64,000 bases of DNA, taken from assembly GCF_009725985.1 (NCBI RefSeq), contig NZ_RCNR01000006.1:62001-126000 (forward strand). The letters are read 5' to 3'. Position 1 is the first letter of the stretch. Every line of letters starts with the position of its first letter. Origin of the DNA: Zobellia amurskyensis. GTDB taxonomy: Bacteria; Bacteroidota; Bacteroidia; Flavobacteriales; Flavobacteriaceae. Positions 16,921 through 26,382 of the stretch are shown here, one piece after another. The notes beneath the pieces are model-generated. The model was given only the letters and a program-made list of their open reading frames with translations. It searched no databases and was not told the DNA's origin. A program made the translations under genes and the position numbers.

Positions 16921-16957
16921 ACTCGTCTCTATAATGTATTTGGGAATACATACGAGT
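16921..16957 (-). promoter_or_regulatory. Interrupted hairpin abutting a start codon
   Basis: Outer arms ACTCGT (16921-16926) and ACGAGT (16952-16957) enclose inner arms ATGTATT (16934-16940) and AATACAT (16945-16951), with the loop TGGG. The structure ends at the ATG of the small lipoprotein gene, so it would lie in the 5' leader and could affect translation. Confidence 0.4.
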
Positions 16958-16988
16958 AAAGTAGGCTATGAGACCACCACTAAAAAAG

Positions 16989-17012
16989 AAACCCCACATT
17001 TCTGTGGGGTTT
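16989..17012 (-). terminator. Terminator of the atp operon
   Basis: A perfect 10-base stem AAACCCCACA/TGTGGGGTTT with a four-base loop lies 49 bases after the atpG stop codon. On the minus strand it is followed by CTTTTTT, as in a standard intrinsic terminator. Confidence 0.9.
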
Positions 17013-17060
17013 ATTATTCTATAATTGACATGCTTTGATCAGGTCAAAATATGTAATCTA

Positions 17061-17921
17061 TTAATTATTCAATGCTTCCGCACCACCAACAATCTCTAAA
17101 ATCTCATTGGTAATGGCAGCCTGCCTTGCTTGGTTATACGACAATTTCAATTGATCTCTCAATTCTGTTGCGTTATCCGTTGCTTTATGCATAGCTGTCA
17201 TACGCGCACCGTGCTCACTAGCGAAAGAATCACGAATACCTTTGTATAACTGAGTCTTTAAAGACTTAGGAATTAAATGTTCTACGATTTCAATTTTTGA
17301 AGGCTCAAAAACATAGTCGCTGCTCAAGTTATCCGCGCCTTCAATAGGTACAATAGGTAAGAACTGTTCCGTCATTACAATCTGCGTAGCCGCATTCTTG
17401 AACTTGTTATAAACAATATCAATACGATCGTAATTACCTAATGTGAACTGCTCCATTAAATCCTCGGCAATAGCGGATACATTATCAAAAGTCAAATCAT
17501 CGTAAAGGCTACTGTGATTTGCTATTACCTTAGAACGCTTTGTCAAGAAATCATTCGCCTTCTTACCAATAGCAACAAAATCTACTTGCTTACCCGCATA
17601 CTTTTCGTTAATTAAAACAGTACACTGCTTTAAGATGTTAGAGTTAAAAGCACCTGCCAAACCTCTATTTGAAGTTATAGCAACTACCAAAACTTTCTTC
17701 ACCTCTCTATTGTCAGCATATACGCTACCAGAATCAGAATCCAAGCTTGCACTCAGACCTTGTAATAACTCGGTAAGCTTATCGGCATAAGGTCGCATTG
17801 CAGTAATAGCGTCTTGTGCTTTCTTCAACTTTGCAGCAGACACCATTTTCATGGCACTGGTAATCTGCATGGTTGATGATACCGACGATATTCTGTTTCG
17901 TATTTCCTTTAAGTTCGCCAT
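17061..17921 (-). CDS. atpG: ATP synthase F1 subunit gamma
   Basis: The gamma subunit is the central rotating shaft of F1. The 286-residue protein has the conserved N-terminal helix ANLKEIRNRISSVSSTMQIT with AMKMVSAAKL, and the C-terminal helix with EHGARMTAMHKATDNA and the RQAAITNEILEIVGGAEAL signature. It is the last atp gene of this operon, 99 bases after atpA, and is followed by a strong terminator. The beta and epsilon genes do not follow, as is usual in Bacteroidota. Confidence 0.98.
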   Translation of the reverse strand: MANLKEIRNRISSVSSTMQITSAMKMVSAAKLKKAQDAITAMRPYADKLTELLQGLSASLDSDSGSVYADNREVKKVLVVAITSNRGLAGAFNSNILKQCTVLINEKYAGKQVDFVAIGKKANDFLTKRSKVIANHSSLYDDLTFDNVSAIAEDLMEQFTLGNYDRIDIVYNKFKNAATQIVMTEQFLPIVPIEGADNLSSDYVFEPSKIEIVEHLIPKSLKTQLYKGIRDSFASEHGARMTAMHKATDNATELRDQLKLSYNQARQAAITNEILEIVGGAEALNN

Positions 17922-17958
17922 TCTATTAAATAGTATTTAGTGATAAGTAGTTAGCACT

Positions 17959-17988
17959 TAGTAAAGACGGATTTAAAACCGTTTACTA
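17959..17988. repeat. Hairpin between atpA and atpG
   Basis: TAGTAA (17959-17964) and ACGG (17967-17970) pair with CCGT (17979-17982) and TTACTA (17983-17988), leaving a two-base bulge and an 8-base loop. Related ACTTAGT words occur on both sides. It may be an mRNA processing or stability element. Confidence 0.4.
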
Positions 17989-18020
17989 ATTACATTTTCC
18001 TCAATACTTTGTACTTAGTC

Positions 18021-19601
18021 CTAATTTCTATATTTACCTGAAAGGTCTTTTGCTACAGCTGTCAAAGTATCCGTTACCTCATCGGTAAGTTTACCTGACT
18101 TTAATGTATCCAATACATCTCTGTGCTTAGCATTCAAGAACTCCAAATAATCTCTTTCAAATTCCTTTACCTTTTCAACAGGAACGTCACGTAACAAGTT
18201 CTTAGAACCTGCATAGATAATCGCTACCTGATCTTCTACAGTGTAAGGATCGTTTTGAGCTTGCTTTAAAATCTCTACGTTACGACGTCCTTTTTCAATA
18301 ACGTTCAACGTAGCAGCATCTAAATCAGAACCGAACTTCGCAAAAGCTTCCAATTCACGGAACTGAGCTTGATCCAGTTTCAAAGTACCTGCAACTTTTT
18401 TCATCGATTTAATCTGAGCGTTACCACCAACACGAGATACAGAAATACCTACGTTAATTGCTGGTCTTACACCTTGGTTGAATAAATCTTGCTCCAAGAA
18501 AATCTGTCCGTCAGTAATAGAAATTACGTTCGTAGGAATATATGCGGATACATCACCTGCTTGTGTCTCAATAATAGGAAGTGCAGTTAAAGAACCACCA
18601 CCTTTTACCATTGGTTTCAATACTTCAGGCAAATCATTCATGTTCTTAGCGATTTCGTCATCATTGATAACTTTTGCCGCACGCTCCAATAATCTAGAGT
18701 GAAGGTAGAAAACATCACCTGGATATGCTTCACGTCCCGGTGGTCTTCTTAAAAGAAGAGATACCTCACGATAAGCAACCGCTTGTTTTGATAAATCATC
18801 ATAAATAATCAAAGCTGGACGACCTGTATCACGGAAGTACTCACCTATAGATGCACCTGCAAAAGGAGCATAAACCTGCATTGGTGCAGGATCGGAAGCA
18901 TTAGCAGCAACAATAGTCGTATATGCCATAGCCCCTTTATCTTCTAAAGTCTGCGCAATGGCAGCAACGGTAGAGGCTTTTTGGCCAATAGCAACATATA
19001 TACAATATACTGGCTCACCAGCATCGTAAAATTCTTTTTGGTTCAAAATGGTATCGATACAAACGGTAGTTTTACCAGTTTGACGGTCACCAATTACAAG
19101 TTCCCTTTGACCACGGCCAACAGGAATCATTGCATCAATTGCCTTAATACCTGATTGCATTGGCTCAGTTACCGGCTCTCTAAAGATTACACCAGGAGCT
19201 TTACGCTCTAATGGCATCTCATAAGTATCACCAGCAATAGGTCCTTTACCGTCTATTGGAGTACCTAAAGTATCTACCACACGACCAACGATGCCTTCAC
19301 CTACTTTGATAGAAGCAATTCGTTGTGTACGTTTTACAGTAGCACCTTCTCCAATAGTCTTGGAATGTCCTAAAAGAACTACACCAACGTTATCTTCTTC
19401 AAGGTTAAGAACGATACCTTCTAGGCCACCTTCGAATTCCACCAATTCCCCGTATTGGGCATTTGATAGACCGTAGACTCTGGCGATACCATCACCAACC
19501 TGCAGTACAGTTCCCACCTCGTCCAATGTAGCGGTGGCTTCAAATCCTGATAATTGTTTCTTTAAAATTGCTGATACCTCAGCGGCTTTTACTCCTGCCA
19601 T
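18021..19601 (-). CDS. atpA: ATP synthase F1 subunit alpha
   Basis: The alpha subunit forms the non-catalytic nucleotide sites of the F1 hexamer. The 526-residue protein has the Walker A loop GDRQTGKT at about residue 170, the [20 protein letters not shown] segment, and the family signature [17 protein letters not shown], which includes the arginine that completes the beta-subunit active site. The length is normal. It lies 54 bases after atpH and is co-transcribed with the other atp genes. Confidence 0.99.
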   Translation of the reverse strand: MAGVKAAEVSAILKKQLSGFEATATLDEVGTVLQVGDGIARVYGLSNAQYGELVEFEGGLEGIVLNLEEDNVGVVLLGHSKTIGEGATVKRTQRIASIKVGEGIVGRVVDTLGTPIDGKGPIAGDTYEMPLERKAPGVIFREPVTEPMQSGIKAIDAMIPVGRGQRELVIGDRQTGKTTVCIDTILNQKEFYDAGEPVYCIYVAIGQKASTVAAIAQTLEDKGAMAYTTIVAANASDPAPMQVYAPFAGASIGEYFRDTGRPALIIYDDLSKQAVAYREVSLLLRRPPGREAYPGDVFYLHSRLLERAAKVINDDEIAKNMNDLPEVLKPMVKGGGSLTALPIIETQAGDVSAYIPTNVISITDGQIFLEQDLFNQGVRPAINVGISVSRVGGNAQIKSMKKVAGTLKLDQAQFRELEAFAKFGSDLDAATLNVIEKGRRNVEILKQAQNDPYTVEDQVAIIYAGSKNLLRDVPVEKVKEFERDYLEFLNAKHRDVLDTLKSGKLTDEVTDTLTAVAKDLSGKYRN

Positions 19602-19655
19602 TTTGATAGATATAAGACATCGAACTTAAGAAATACACCTAAGCCCTAGTTATTA

Positions 19656-20195
19656 TTATAAACTACTAGTAAACTCTCTTTTTAAATTATTCAATTTGTT
19701 TGAAATGCTAGCGTCATATTGTAAATCGCCAACTCGTAAAACAAATCCGCCAATAATGCTTTCATCGATTTTATTTTCGATGGTAACCGCATTACCGGTT
19801 ATCTGAGCTATTTGCTTAAGAACTTTCTTCTCAAGATCAGCACTTAAAGGAACAGCGGTAGTAACGTAAGCTACACCCTCTCCTTTTAAATCCTCATTAA
19901 GAATAATATACTTTAAAGCAACCTCGTTTAAAATAGATATTCTTTTGTTAGAAGCAAGTGTGTTGATTAAACCAAGTGTAATCTGATCACTGCCTTCAAA
20001 AACAGCGGCCAAAGCTTTCTTCTTGGTCTCCCCATTTACCACAGGGCTAGCCAACATTGCTCTCAACTCCTTACTATCGGCAATAGTTGCCACAATAGAA
20101 CGCATGTCTTTCTCAACTGCACTCGTAGCCTTGTTTTCTACCGCTAGGTCCAAAACCGCTTTTGCGTAACGTATTGCTGCTCTAGAATCGCTCAT
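19656..20195 (-). CDS. atpH: ATP synthase F1 subunit delta
   Basis: The delta subunit (OSCP) links F1 to the peripheral stalk. The 179-residue protein has the N-terminal helical domain (AAIRYAKAVLDLAVEN) and the C-terminal signature IDESIIGGFVLRVGDLQYDASI. The gene order F-H-A is standard. Confidence 0.96.
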   Translation of the reverse strand: MSDSRAAIRYAKAVLDLAVENKATSAVEKDMRSIVATIADSKELRAMLASPVVNGETKKKALAAVFEGSDQITLGLINTLASNKRISILNEVALKYIILNEDLKGEGVAYVTTAVPLSADLEKKVLKQIAQITGNAVTIENKIDESIIGGFVLRVGDLQYDASISNKLNNLKREFTSSL

Positions 20196-20262
20196 CTTTT
20201 ATTTTGTTTTATTGTCTTGCTATACCGAAACTCACCGGCGTAACAAAAAGCAATATAGCTAC

Positions 20263-20763
20263 TTAATTTAATTTAACATCACCCAACATACTTTCAACCA
20301 ACTTTAATTGTTGATCCTTGTTGGCTAGTTGCTCTTTTAAAACCTTCTCTGCAATCTCAATAGAAAGTTCTGCTACTTGATTTTTGATATCGGCAACGGC
20401 AGCCTTCTTTTCACTTTCAATAGCAGCTTGAGCTTGCTTCAGCATTTTATCACCTTCAACTTTAGCTTGCTCTTTAGAATCCGTGATCATCTTATCTTTG
20501 ATCTCACGAGCTTCTTTCAACATAGCCTCACGTTCAGCACGAGCATCTTTTAACAATTTCTCGTTATCCGCTTGAAGGTTCTGCATTTCAGCACGAGCTT
20601 TTTCAGCCGCTTCTAAAGCACCATGAATTCCCTCTTCACGTTCGTTCAATGAAGTCAAGATCGGTTTCCATGCAACTTTCACCAATAGAAAAATCAAACC
20701 CAACAATAATATAGTCTGAACTATGAAAAGACCTGGCGAAAAATCGTTTAATAAAGTTTCCAT
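20263..20763 (-). CDS. atpF: ATP synthase F0 subunit b
   Basis: Subunit b is the peripheral stalk. The 166-residue protein has one N-terminal membrane helix (LFIVQTILLLGLIFLLVKVA, residues about 12-31) and then a long charged coiled coil. WKPILTSLNEREEGIHGALE directly after the helix is typical. It lies 88 bases after atpE, and that gap holds a hairpin. Confidence 0.97.
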   Translation of the reverse strand: METLLNDFSPGLFIVQTILLLGLIFLLVKVAWKPILTSLNEREEGIHGALEAAEKARAEMQNLQADNEKLLKDARAEREAMLKEAREIKDKMITDSKEQAKVEGDKMLKQAQAAIESEKKAAVADIKNQVAELSIEIAEKVLKEQLANKDQQLKLVESMLGDVKLN

Positions 20764-20804
20764 ACTTTTTGTTTTTAAATACTAAATCAATAATTAAAAA
20801 CATT

Positions 20805-20827
20805 TCCTGCAACCAACCGTTGCAGGA
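20805..20827 (-). promoter_or_regulatory. Hairpin after atpE, possible expression-setting element
   Basis: A perfect 9-base stem TCCTGCAAC/GTTGCAGGA has a five-base loop and lies 24 bases downstream of the atpE stop codon. On the minus strand AATGTTTTTAATT follows, so it could act as a partial terminator or as a 3' stabiliser of the atpE message. Confidence 0.55.
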
Positions 20828-20851
20828 GAATGTCTTTTGGTTTTGTAGTTC

Positions 20852-21064
<213 letters not shown>

Positions 21065-21084
21065 TTAAATTAAAAAACTCTCTT

Positions 21085-22263
21085 TTAGATGAAATCCCCT
21101 CTAACGTCTTCCGCATCAGGAATATCATGTCCGTTTGCATCGTGTTCATGCTCGTGATCGTGCTCTGCAACGGCCATACCAATAAACAATGCTGATAACA
21201 TAGTAAAAATATAAGCCTGTAAAAAGGCTACCAATACTTCAATAAGCGTAATGAAAAATGACAGCACCAATGATAATCCTGTTGCACCAACCACACCTAG
21301 GCTTTTCTTAAGTGTAAACATAATGGCAACTAAGCTCATTACTACAATGTGACCCGCAGATATGTTTGCGAACAAACGTACCAACAATGAAAATGGCTTG
21401 ATTATAAAGGCACCTGCTAATTCTATAATGGCAAGAACCGGTCTGATCAAAACAGGCACACCTGGCATCCACAACATGTGCATCCAATAATCTTTATTTC
21501 CACTGAACGTATAAATAATCAAAGTAAAAATTGCTAAAGCAGCGGTAACGGCCAACTGTCCCGTTACATTGAAACCTAGCGGAGTTAAACCTAAAAGGTT
21601 CAAAATCCATATAAAGAAAAATACCGTTAAAAGGTAACCTGTAAATTGTCTGTATTTTTTCTCACCAATATTTGGTTTAGCAATTTCATCCCTAACATAA
21701 ATCACTAGAGGCTCCAACACTCTACCGAATCCGGTAGGCACTTTTTTGCTAGCGTATTGTTTTGCCAATGAAGAGAATGCCCAAAGCATAAGAAGACCCA
21801 CTAACAAAATTCCAAAAACACTTTTAGTAATAGAAAAGTCCAAAACCTTAGCAGCATTTTCTGCATGATGGTGTTCATCAAATTGAACTTCGGAAGCACC
21901 AGCGTTCAACTCATAAATCTTACCGTGAAGCTTTACGAATTTAGACCCACCTTTTTCTACAATAACCTTTCCGGCATCATCATGGTGAAATTCAGAAGAC
22001 ATAAAAGTTGCCAACCCATTGCTAGACCAAAGAATAACCGGTAACGGGAAACCTACATGTTTGCGTTCGCCATTGTCTCCTGTATATGAAAACAAATGAA
22101 AATCATGAGCATCTTTGATGTGATGCAAAATATATGCGTCCACCTCATCTTTTGTGTCAACTGCTCCTTGATCACCTCCTTCTGAGATCGCAAAACCCTG
22201 AAGAGAAATGCAAAGTGTACAAAGTAAAACTAGTGTTCTGATCATTTTTGAAACTTCCTCCAT
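21085..22263 (-). CDS. atpB: ATP synthase F0 subunit a, with extended N-terminus and His-rich tail
   Basis: Subunit a forms the proton half-channels. The 392-residue protein is much longer than the E. coli form. It begins with a signal-like helix (MIRTLVLLCTLCISL) and a domain of about 110 residues outside the membrane, as in other Bacteroidota. The essential arginine is in KPFSLLVRLFANISAGH, and the final helices contain ITLIEVLVAFLQAYIF. The C-terminus is histidine-rich (AEHDHEHEHDANGHD), which could bind metal. Starts at 22263 or at the internal ATG at 22245 are both possible. Confidence 0.96.
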   Translation of the reverse strand: MEEVSKMIRTLVLLCTLCISLQGFAISEGGDQGAVDTKDEVDAYILHHIKDAHDFHLFSYTGDNGERKHVGFPLPVILWSSNGLATFMSSEFHHDDAGKVIVEKGGSKFVKLHGKIYELNAGASEVQFDEHHHAENAAKVLDFSITKSVFGILLVGLLMLWAFSSLAKQYASKKVPTGFGRVLEPLVIYVRDEIAKPNIGEKKYRQFTGYLLTVFFFIWILNLLGLTPLGFNVTGQLAVTAALAIFTLIIYTFSGNKDYWMHMLWMPGVPVLIRPVLAIIELAGAFIIKPFSLLVRLFANISAGHIVVMSLVAIMFTLKKSLGVVGATGLSLVLSFFITLIEVLVAFLQAYIFTMLSALFIGMAVAEHDHEHEHDANGHDIPDAEDVRGDFI

Positions 22264-22358
22264 TATTTTTTATCAAAAAATTATGCTCCTGAAATTTTGC
22301 GCAAAAGTAGGTAATCTTGCTGTAATACAAAGCATTTTTATTCCATAAAATTTTGAAA

Positions 22359-22745
22359 CTATCTACGCTGCATAATTTTTGAAACAAAAAAGACTTCCAA
22401 GCCTAAAAAAACAAACACGGGAATTAAAAGTGAAGCCCTGTAGAATCTCGGTAAATACTGATCTCCCATGAGTTGCGGGTAGCACATAGCAGTATATGCA
22501 GCAATTTTGAATACCAAAAGTCCAATGTAAATAAAACCCAATTGAACAAAAACTTTTTCGTTTTTTGAAAGCAGTTGAAAGGAAATAATTACCGATAACG
22601 AGAATATAAAATGAAAGATATAGGCTTTTTTGAGTAGTGAGTTAAAGCCTAAATTATTATCGGTCAATAAAAATTCATGAAGAAAAAAAGAAGCCGTGCC
22701 CACCAAAATGAACACGACTATATATTGTACTATTTGTTTTATCAA
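22359..22745 (-). CDS. DUF6168-like membrane protein of the atp operon
   Basis: This 128-residue protein has four predicted membrane helices and no catalytic motif. It sits between atpZ and atpB, where other bacteria often have atpI. I believe it belongs to the flavobacterial DUF6168 family, but the family number is from memory. An assembly or Mg2+-related role like that proposed for AtpI is a guess from position. It starts two bases after atpZ ends, so it is in the same transcript. Confidence 0.75.
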   Translation of the reverse strand: MIKQIVQYIVVFILVGTASFFLHEFLLTDNNLGFNSLLKKAYIFHFIFSLSVIISFQLLSKNEKVFVQLGFIYIGLLVFKIAAYTAMCYPQLMGDQYLPRFYRASLLIPVFVFLGLEVFFVSKIMQRR

Positions 22746-22747
22746 TG

Positions 22748-22972
22748 CTACTTATTTAATGTCATCACTTTTTTGATAACGATATACATTGACAAAAATA
22801 CGGCAAGTAAAGTAATTGTATCCTCTAGAAACGTTTTTTCAAACTTCACATCTAACCAAGCCCCCAAAAGATTGCCCAAATAGATGGTTGCACCCATTTG
22901 TATGGCAATGCCTGAAAAACTAGCCGCAGTACGTATTAAGCTTGAATTATCACGAGGCTTTTGCTGGCTCAT
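22748..22972 (-). CDS. atpZ: AtpZ/AtpI family protein
   Basis: The 74-residue protein has two membrane helices and the family signature (GIAIQMGATIYLGNLLGAWLD). Members help in F0 assembly or Mg2+/Ca2+ supply to ATP synthase. It overlaps the end of the bactofilin gene by 23 bases and is followed two bases later by the DUF6168-like gene, which shows tight coupling to the atp operon. Confidence 0.9.
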   Translation of the reverse strand: MSQQKPRDNSSLIRTAASFSGIAIQMGATIYLGNLLGAWLDVKFEKTFLEDTITLLAVFLSMYIVIKKVMTLNK

Positions 22973-23396
22973 TGCTGCTGTTAGAACTACTTAGAGATGA
23001 CTTAAAGTTGCTAGAAGCACTATTTAACGAACCACCCTTACCCTTCATAGTACATGAAGCGTTAAACGTAGCACCTGGCTCTACGGCCAATTTAGTTACG
23101 GAAACAGTTCCTTCTATTACGGCCGAAGATTTTAGAGAAAGTAGGTCGGATACTAAAAGTTCACCGTTAAAACTACCTTCTATATCTGCATTTACACATT
23201 CTACTTTGCCATGAATATAGCCGTCTTTACCAATAACTACCTTACCAGTAGTTTTTACGTTACCGTCTAATTTTCCGTCAATTCTGAAGTCTGCTTCAGA
23301 TTCAATATCACCTTTAATTTTTGTGTGCTTGGAAATCCTGTTAGGTTGTGCGCCAATTTCGTTCATAGTTCTTGGTTTTTTGTTGTCAGAAAACAT
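22950..23396 (-). CDS. Bactofilin (polymer-forming cytoskeletal protein)
   Basis: Bactofilins form nucleotide-free beta-helical filaments at the membrane that guide cell-shape or envelope processes. The 148-residue protein has the central repeat core at about residues 18-115 (TKIKGDIESEADFRIDGKLD and GYIHGKVECVNADIEG). A serine-rich C-terminal tail follows. It lies three bases after sprE and overlaps atpZ, so it is translated as part of the sprE-to-atp run. Confidence 0.94.
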   Translation of the reverse strand: MFSDNKKPRTMNEIGAQPNRISKHTKIKGDIESEADFRIDGKLDGNVKTTGKVVIGKDGYIHGKVECVNADIEGSFNGELLVSDLLSLKSSAVIEGTVSVTKLAVEPGATFNASCTMKGKGGSLNSASSNFKSSLSSSNSSNEPAKAS

Positions 23397-23399
23397 TGT

Positions 23400-25955
23400 T
23401 TAAGGTTTTGGGGTTAAAATTTGATTTTTATAAGATTGTAGGTTTTTATGTACCTGAATTATTTTATAGTTGGTAGATAAAATTACAAAATTCTCATTCT
23501 CAATGCGGTAATCCTTGTTAAACTTTATAAGCTCAGCAAAGCCCAATGCATAATCTTTGGACTTAAAGCCGTGTACAACCACAAATTGGTCTTCTAAGGT
23601 ATAGATATCTTTTGAAACTATATTCTTGTATCTTAAATCTACAATAGCTTCTTCCAGTGCTTTCTTCACCCTTTTGGCTATTTCATCATTACTTCTTCTA
23701 AATGGAAAAACGACCTTCCAGTTTCCTGTTCCGGATGAGCCCAACTCAGTAGAAAATTCTTTGACCGCCAATTTTGGGAGCTGTTCCGCAACCATTTTCT
23801 CTGCCTTCTTGCCTTCCGGATTGTTAGGGTAGGTCAGTGCTACATAATTAAGTGCCTCTTCAAAAGGTTCAAAGCCATTTAATCTGCCAATTGCATTTGC
23901 TTTCAACATTTCAAACTTGGGAACAATGGGGTCGCCCGTATACTTCTCTATATTCTCCTCAGAGCCGGTAATTGTCTCTAAAAACTCTTGATTTTTGTAC
24001 TTACGATATAAAGCCGCGTAACGCGCATCTGGACTATCTGCATCATCCTCAAGAACAGCTCTAGGGTTTAGTATAATTTCCGCATAGCGGGAATCCCCGT
24101 GATTGCTAAGGATATTTTCTTTCATTGATGCCAATAGCGGACTTCCTTCTTCTTCGTATATTTTATAAAGATTGTATTTAGACGGAAGAATCAATCGCTC
24201 TTCTGGTTCGGAGTCCAATACATTCTCTAGTTTTCCGGCCGCCAAAAGATTTTCTTTGAACTTCTCCTTATAAATCAACCCAAGTTGATAGTTGGCAAAA
24301 TTCCTTTCGTTCTTTAAGCTATCTATTACTGCTACATCGGTAGGCACTCGGTTTAAATAATAATCTAAAGAGAGTTTTTCGTCCTCACCAACCTCATCTA
24401 CAATACTGTCATTCGCGGCAAGGGCATCATCCGTAGTTTCCTGTGGCAAAGTCCTTTTCTTATTGCTCCACCTCCAATCATCTTCCAACTCCCTTTTACC
24501 CCATCTTTGGACAAAATCATTCTTACCATAACCCAAGCTTGTTAGGTTATAAAAGTAGAATTTACCTTTGTTCTCCTTACCTCCCTTGCTTTTGGCAAAC
24601 TCGGCAAAACCAGATGCTATTCTTCTTTCTTCCTTCTTGGCCGCTGCTTCTTTTGCTGCCTGTAATTTAGCTATATGATTTTCAAAATAGGCTGTACGTT
24701 CAGCTAAAGGCAGGTTGTACAGGGTAATAATACTGTCTGTATGTTGGGCAATATCCTCATATTTAATAACGTCCTCAAGGTTATCCAGTTTTTTCTTGGT
24801 AGACCTGTATTTCTTTGTATTCTCATCCAGATTAGGCATCACACTATCATAATATGCTCCAGCAAGTCTGTAATCATTCTTGTCAAAATTGTATTCTGCC
24901 AAGTTCTCATAGTTCAAGGCATTTAACTTTGGTTCGTTCTGGGTGGCCCGAAGCGATTTATTAAAATATACGATAGCCATACTATCATTCTCTTTCTCCA
25001 AATGATACTCGGCAACCTGACGGTAAATTATATCTAAAAAAGGACGATTCTCACGATTCTCTTCCATATCCGTAAGATACTCTAGCATTTCCTCGCTATT
25101 TTCAGAAGTAATTTGGGTATTCCTTATCTTCTGAATCTCCGCATTGATCATATACACCCTTGGCGATTTTCTGTTCAGGTCTATAACTTTATCAAAAGCA
25201 TAGTTAGCACTATCCTTATGGTCCATTTGATTGTACAACTGACCAATGATATAGTAGTAACGACCTTTTTCTTTGTTCTTCTTGGTATAATGAGACGCTA
25301 CCTTAAGATGTTGTACAGCTGTATCAAGCACCTGCTCATTTATATAGGCCTGCGCAATCATAGCACGTGCATCTGCATATTCCTGATCCGTAAGTTGTTC
25401 AAACTTTAAAAGCCGCTTCAGGTTTCTAATGGCCAATTCTTCATTCTCTAGGCGAATGTTCACTTTCTCTCTCCAAATATGTGCTTCGTTCAGCTTATCA
25501 CTATAATCGTATTTCTTGATTACATAGTTGAAAGCCTCTAGTGCCGGCATATAGCGCTGATCAAAATAACGTGCCTTGCCTAGAAGTAAAAAAGCTTCGT
25601 CCGTCTGGGGATTTCGCTCTATATCTTTAATATCCATACTGTGCTTCTGTATGGCCTTGGTGGCTTTTTCTTCGGCAATGATAAAGTTAGGGTTGTTGTC
25701 TTCCGAATCTAATTTGATGTCTTCCGTTACTTCTAAACGCTCTATAGGCAGAACTTCCCAATAATCATCATGATAATTAAAATTGAGTTCCTCCCTACCT
25801 TCTTCAAAGGCAATATTACCATTGTACAGCGTGTTGTACTTGGTGTTGAGCGCATGCCAATTACGATTGACAAATGCATTCTTTTTGGTAGAACATGCGC
25901 TTAAAACGATGCCCGCCAGAATTGAAAATATGATAAGTTTATAGTGCAGCTTCAA
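23400..25955 (-). CDS. sprE: Type IX secretion / gliding motility lipoprotein SprE (PorW)
   Basis: SprE (PorW in Porphyromonas) is a TPR lipoprotein needed for type IX secretion and for gliding. The 851-residue protein has a lipoprotein signal (LSACST; Cys at about residue 21), the family N-terminus KKNAFVNRNWHALNTKYNTL, and many TPR-like repeats. A distinctive middle region follows (KGKFYFYNLTSLGYGKNDFV, then RWGKRELEDDWRW). The length is close to that of F. johnsoniae SprE. It is the first gene of the minus-strand run into bactofilin and atp; whether they share a promoter is not known. Confidence 0.93.
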   Translation of the reverse strand: MKLHYKLIIFSILAGIVLSACSTKKNAFVNRNWHALNTKYNTLYNGNIAFEEGREELNFNYHDDYWEVLPIERLEVTEDIKLDSEDNNPNFIIAEEKATKAIQKHSMDIKDIERNPQTDEAFLLLGKARYFDQRYMPALEAFNYVIKKYDYSDKLNEAHIWREKVNIRLENEELAIRNLKRLLKFEQLTDQEYADARAMIAQAYINEQVLDTAVQHLKVASHYTKKNKEKGRYYYIIGQLYNQMDHKDSANYAFDKVIDLNRKSPRVYMINAEIQKIRNTQITSENSEEMLEYLTDMEENRENRPFLDIIYRQVAEYHLEKENDSMAIVYFNKSLRATQNEPKLNALNYENLAEYNFDKNDYRLAGAYYDSVMPNLDENTKKYRSTKKKLDNLEDVIKYEDIAQHTDSIITLYNLPLAERTAYFENHIAKLQAAKEAAAKKEERRIASGFAEFAKSKGGKENKGKFYFYNLTSLGYGKNDFVQRWGKRELEDDWRWSNKKRTLPQETTDDALAANDSIVDEVGEDEKLSLDYYLNRVPTDVAVIDSLKNERNFANYQLGLIYKEKFKENLLAAGKLENVLDSEPEERLILPSKYNLYKIYEEEGSPLLASMKENILSNHGDSRYAEIILNPRAVLEDDADSPDARYAALYRKYKNQEFLETITGSEENIEKYTGDPIVPKFEMLKANAIGRLNGFEPFEEALNYVALTYPNNPEGKKAEKMVAEQLPKLAVKEFSTELGSSGTGNWKVVFPFRRSNDEIAKRVKKALEEAIVDLRYKNIVSKDIYTLEDQFVVVHGFKSKDYALGFAELIKFNKDYRIENENFVILSTNYKIIQVHKNLQSYKNQILTPKP

Positions 25956-26382
25956 AATTGTATATCTACGTACTTTACTTTAACTAAAAAAGAACGGTAT
26001 TATTATGCAGTTGGTCGATAAAAAGTTTATGGTTCGGGGTTTACGTAAGAAAACAAAAATATGATATTAGAAAATAGGTCCCTCTTTAGTTTGTTTCAAT
26101 TCTTTAATGAACCTCTTAATTATTTTTTTTCCGACAAAGAACTCAATGTTCACTTTATAGAGCCCTTACTTTTTTAAAAGGAGCATGAAGTTTTGATAAA
26201 ATTGAAGTAGTAGTTTTTACTTTTCACAGACCAAGTGGTCTGTGATTTTTCTTTTCATCGATGAGCCTCATATTTTATTACTCCTTAACAGAGGAAAAAG
26301 GCAGGTAATCGACAAAAATCTATACCCGGTTAAAGGTTGGAACAACAAAAATAGACCAGGTAGTCGGTTTTGGTATGTGCCA
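25956..26382. other. 427-bp intergenic region before sprE
   Basis: No convincing protein-coding frame is visible. The region should hold the sprE promoter, but no full TAnnTTTG box was found near the start. It contains a perfect 8-base hairpin at 26225-26244 and an imperfect GACC-type repeat at 26354-26365. Confidence 0.6.
26225..26249 (+). terminator. Orphan terminator-like hairpin
   Basis: CACAGACC and GGTCTGTG form a perfect 8-base stem with the loop AAGT, followed on the plus strand by ATTTTTCTTTT. No plus-strand gene lies upstream. It could end an unannotated small RNA or be an operator (GACC-N4-GGTC). Confidence 0.5.

Noticed and set aside
26005-26064. 19-codon basic ORF in the gap before sprE
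   Set aside because: It is too short, and has no promoter box or other support.
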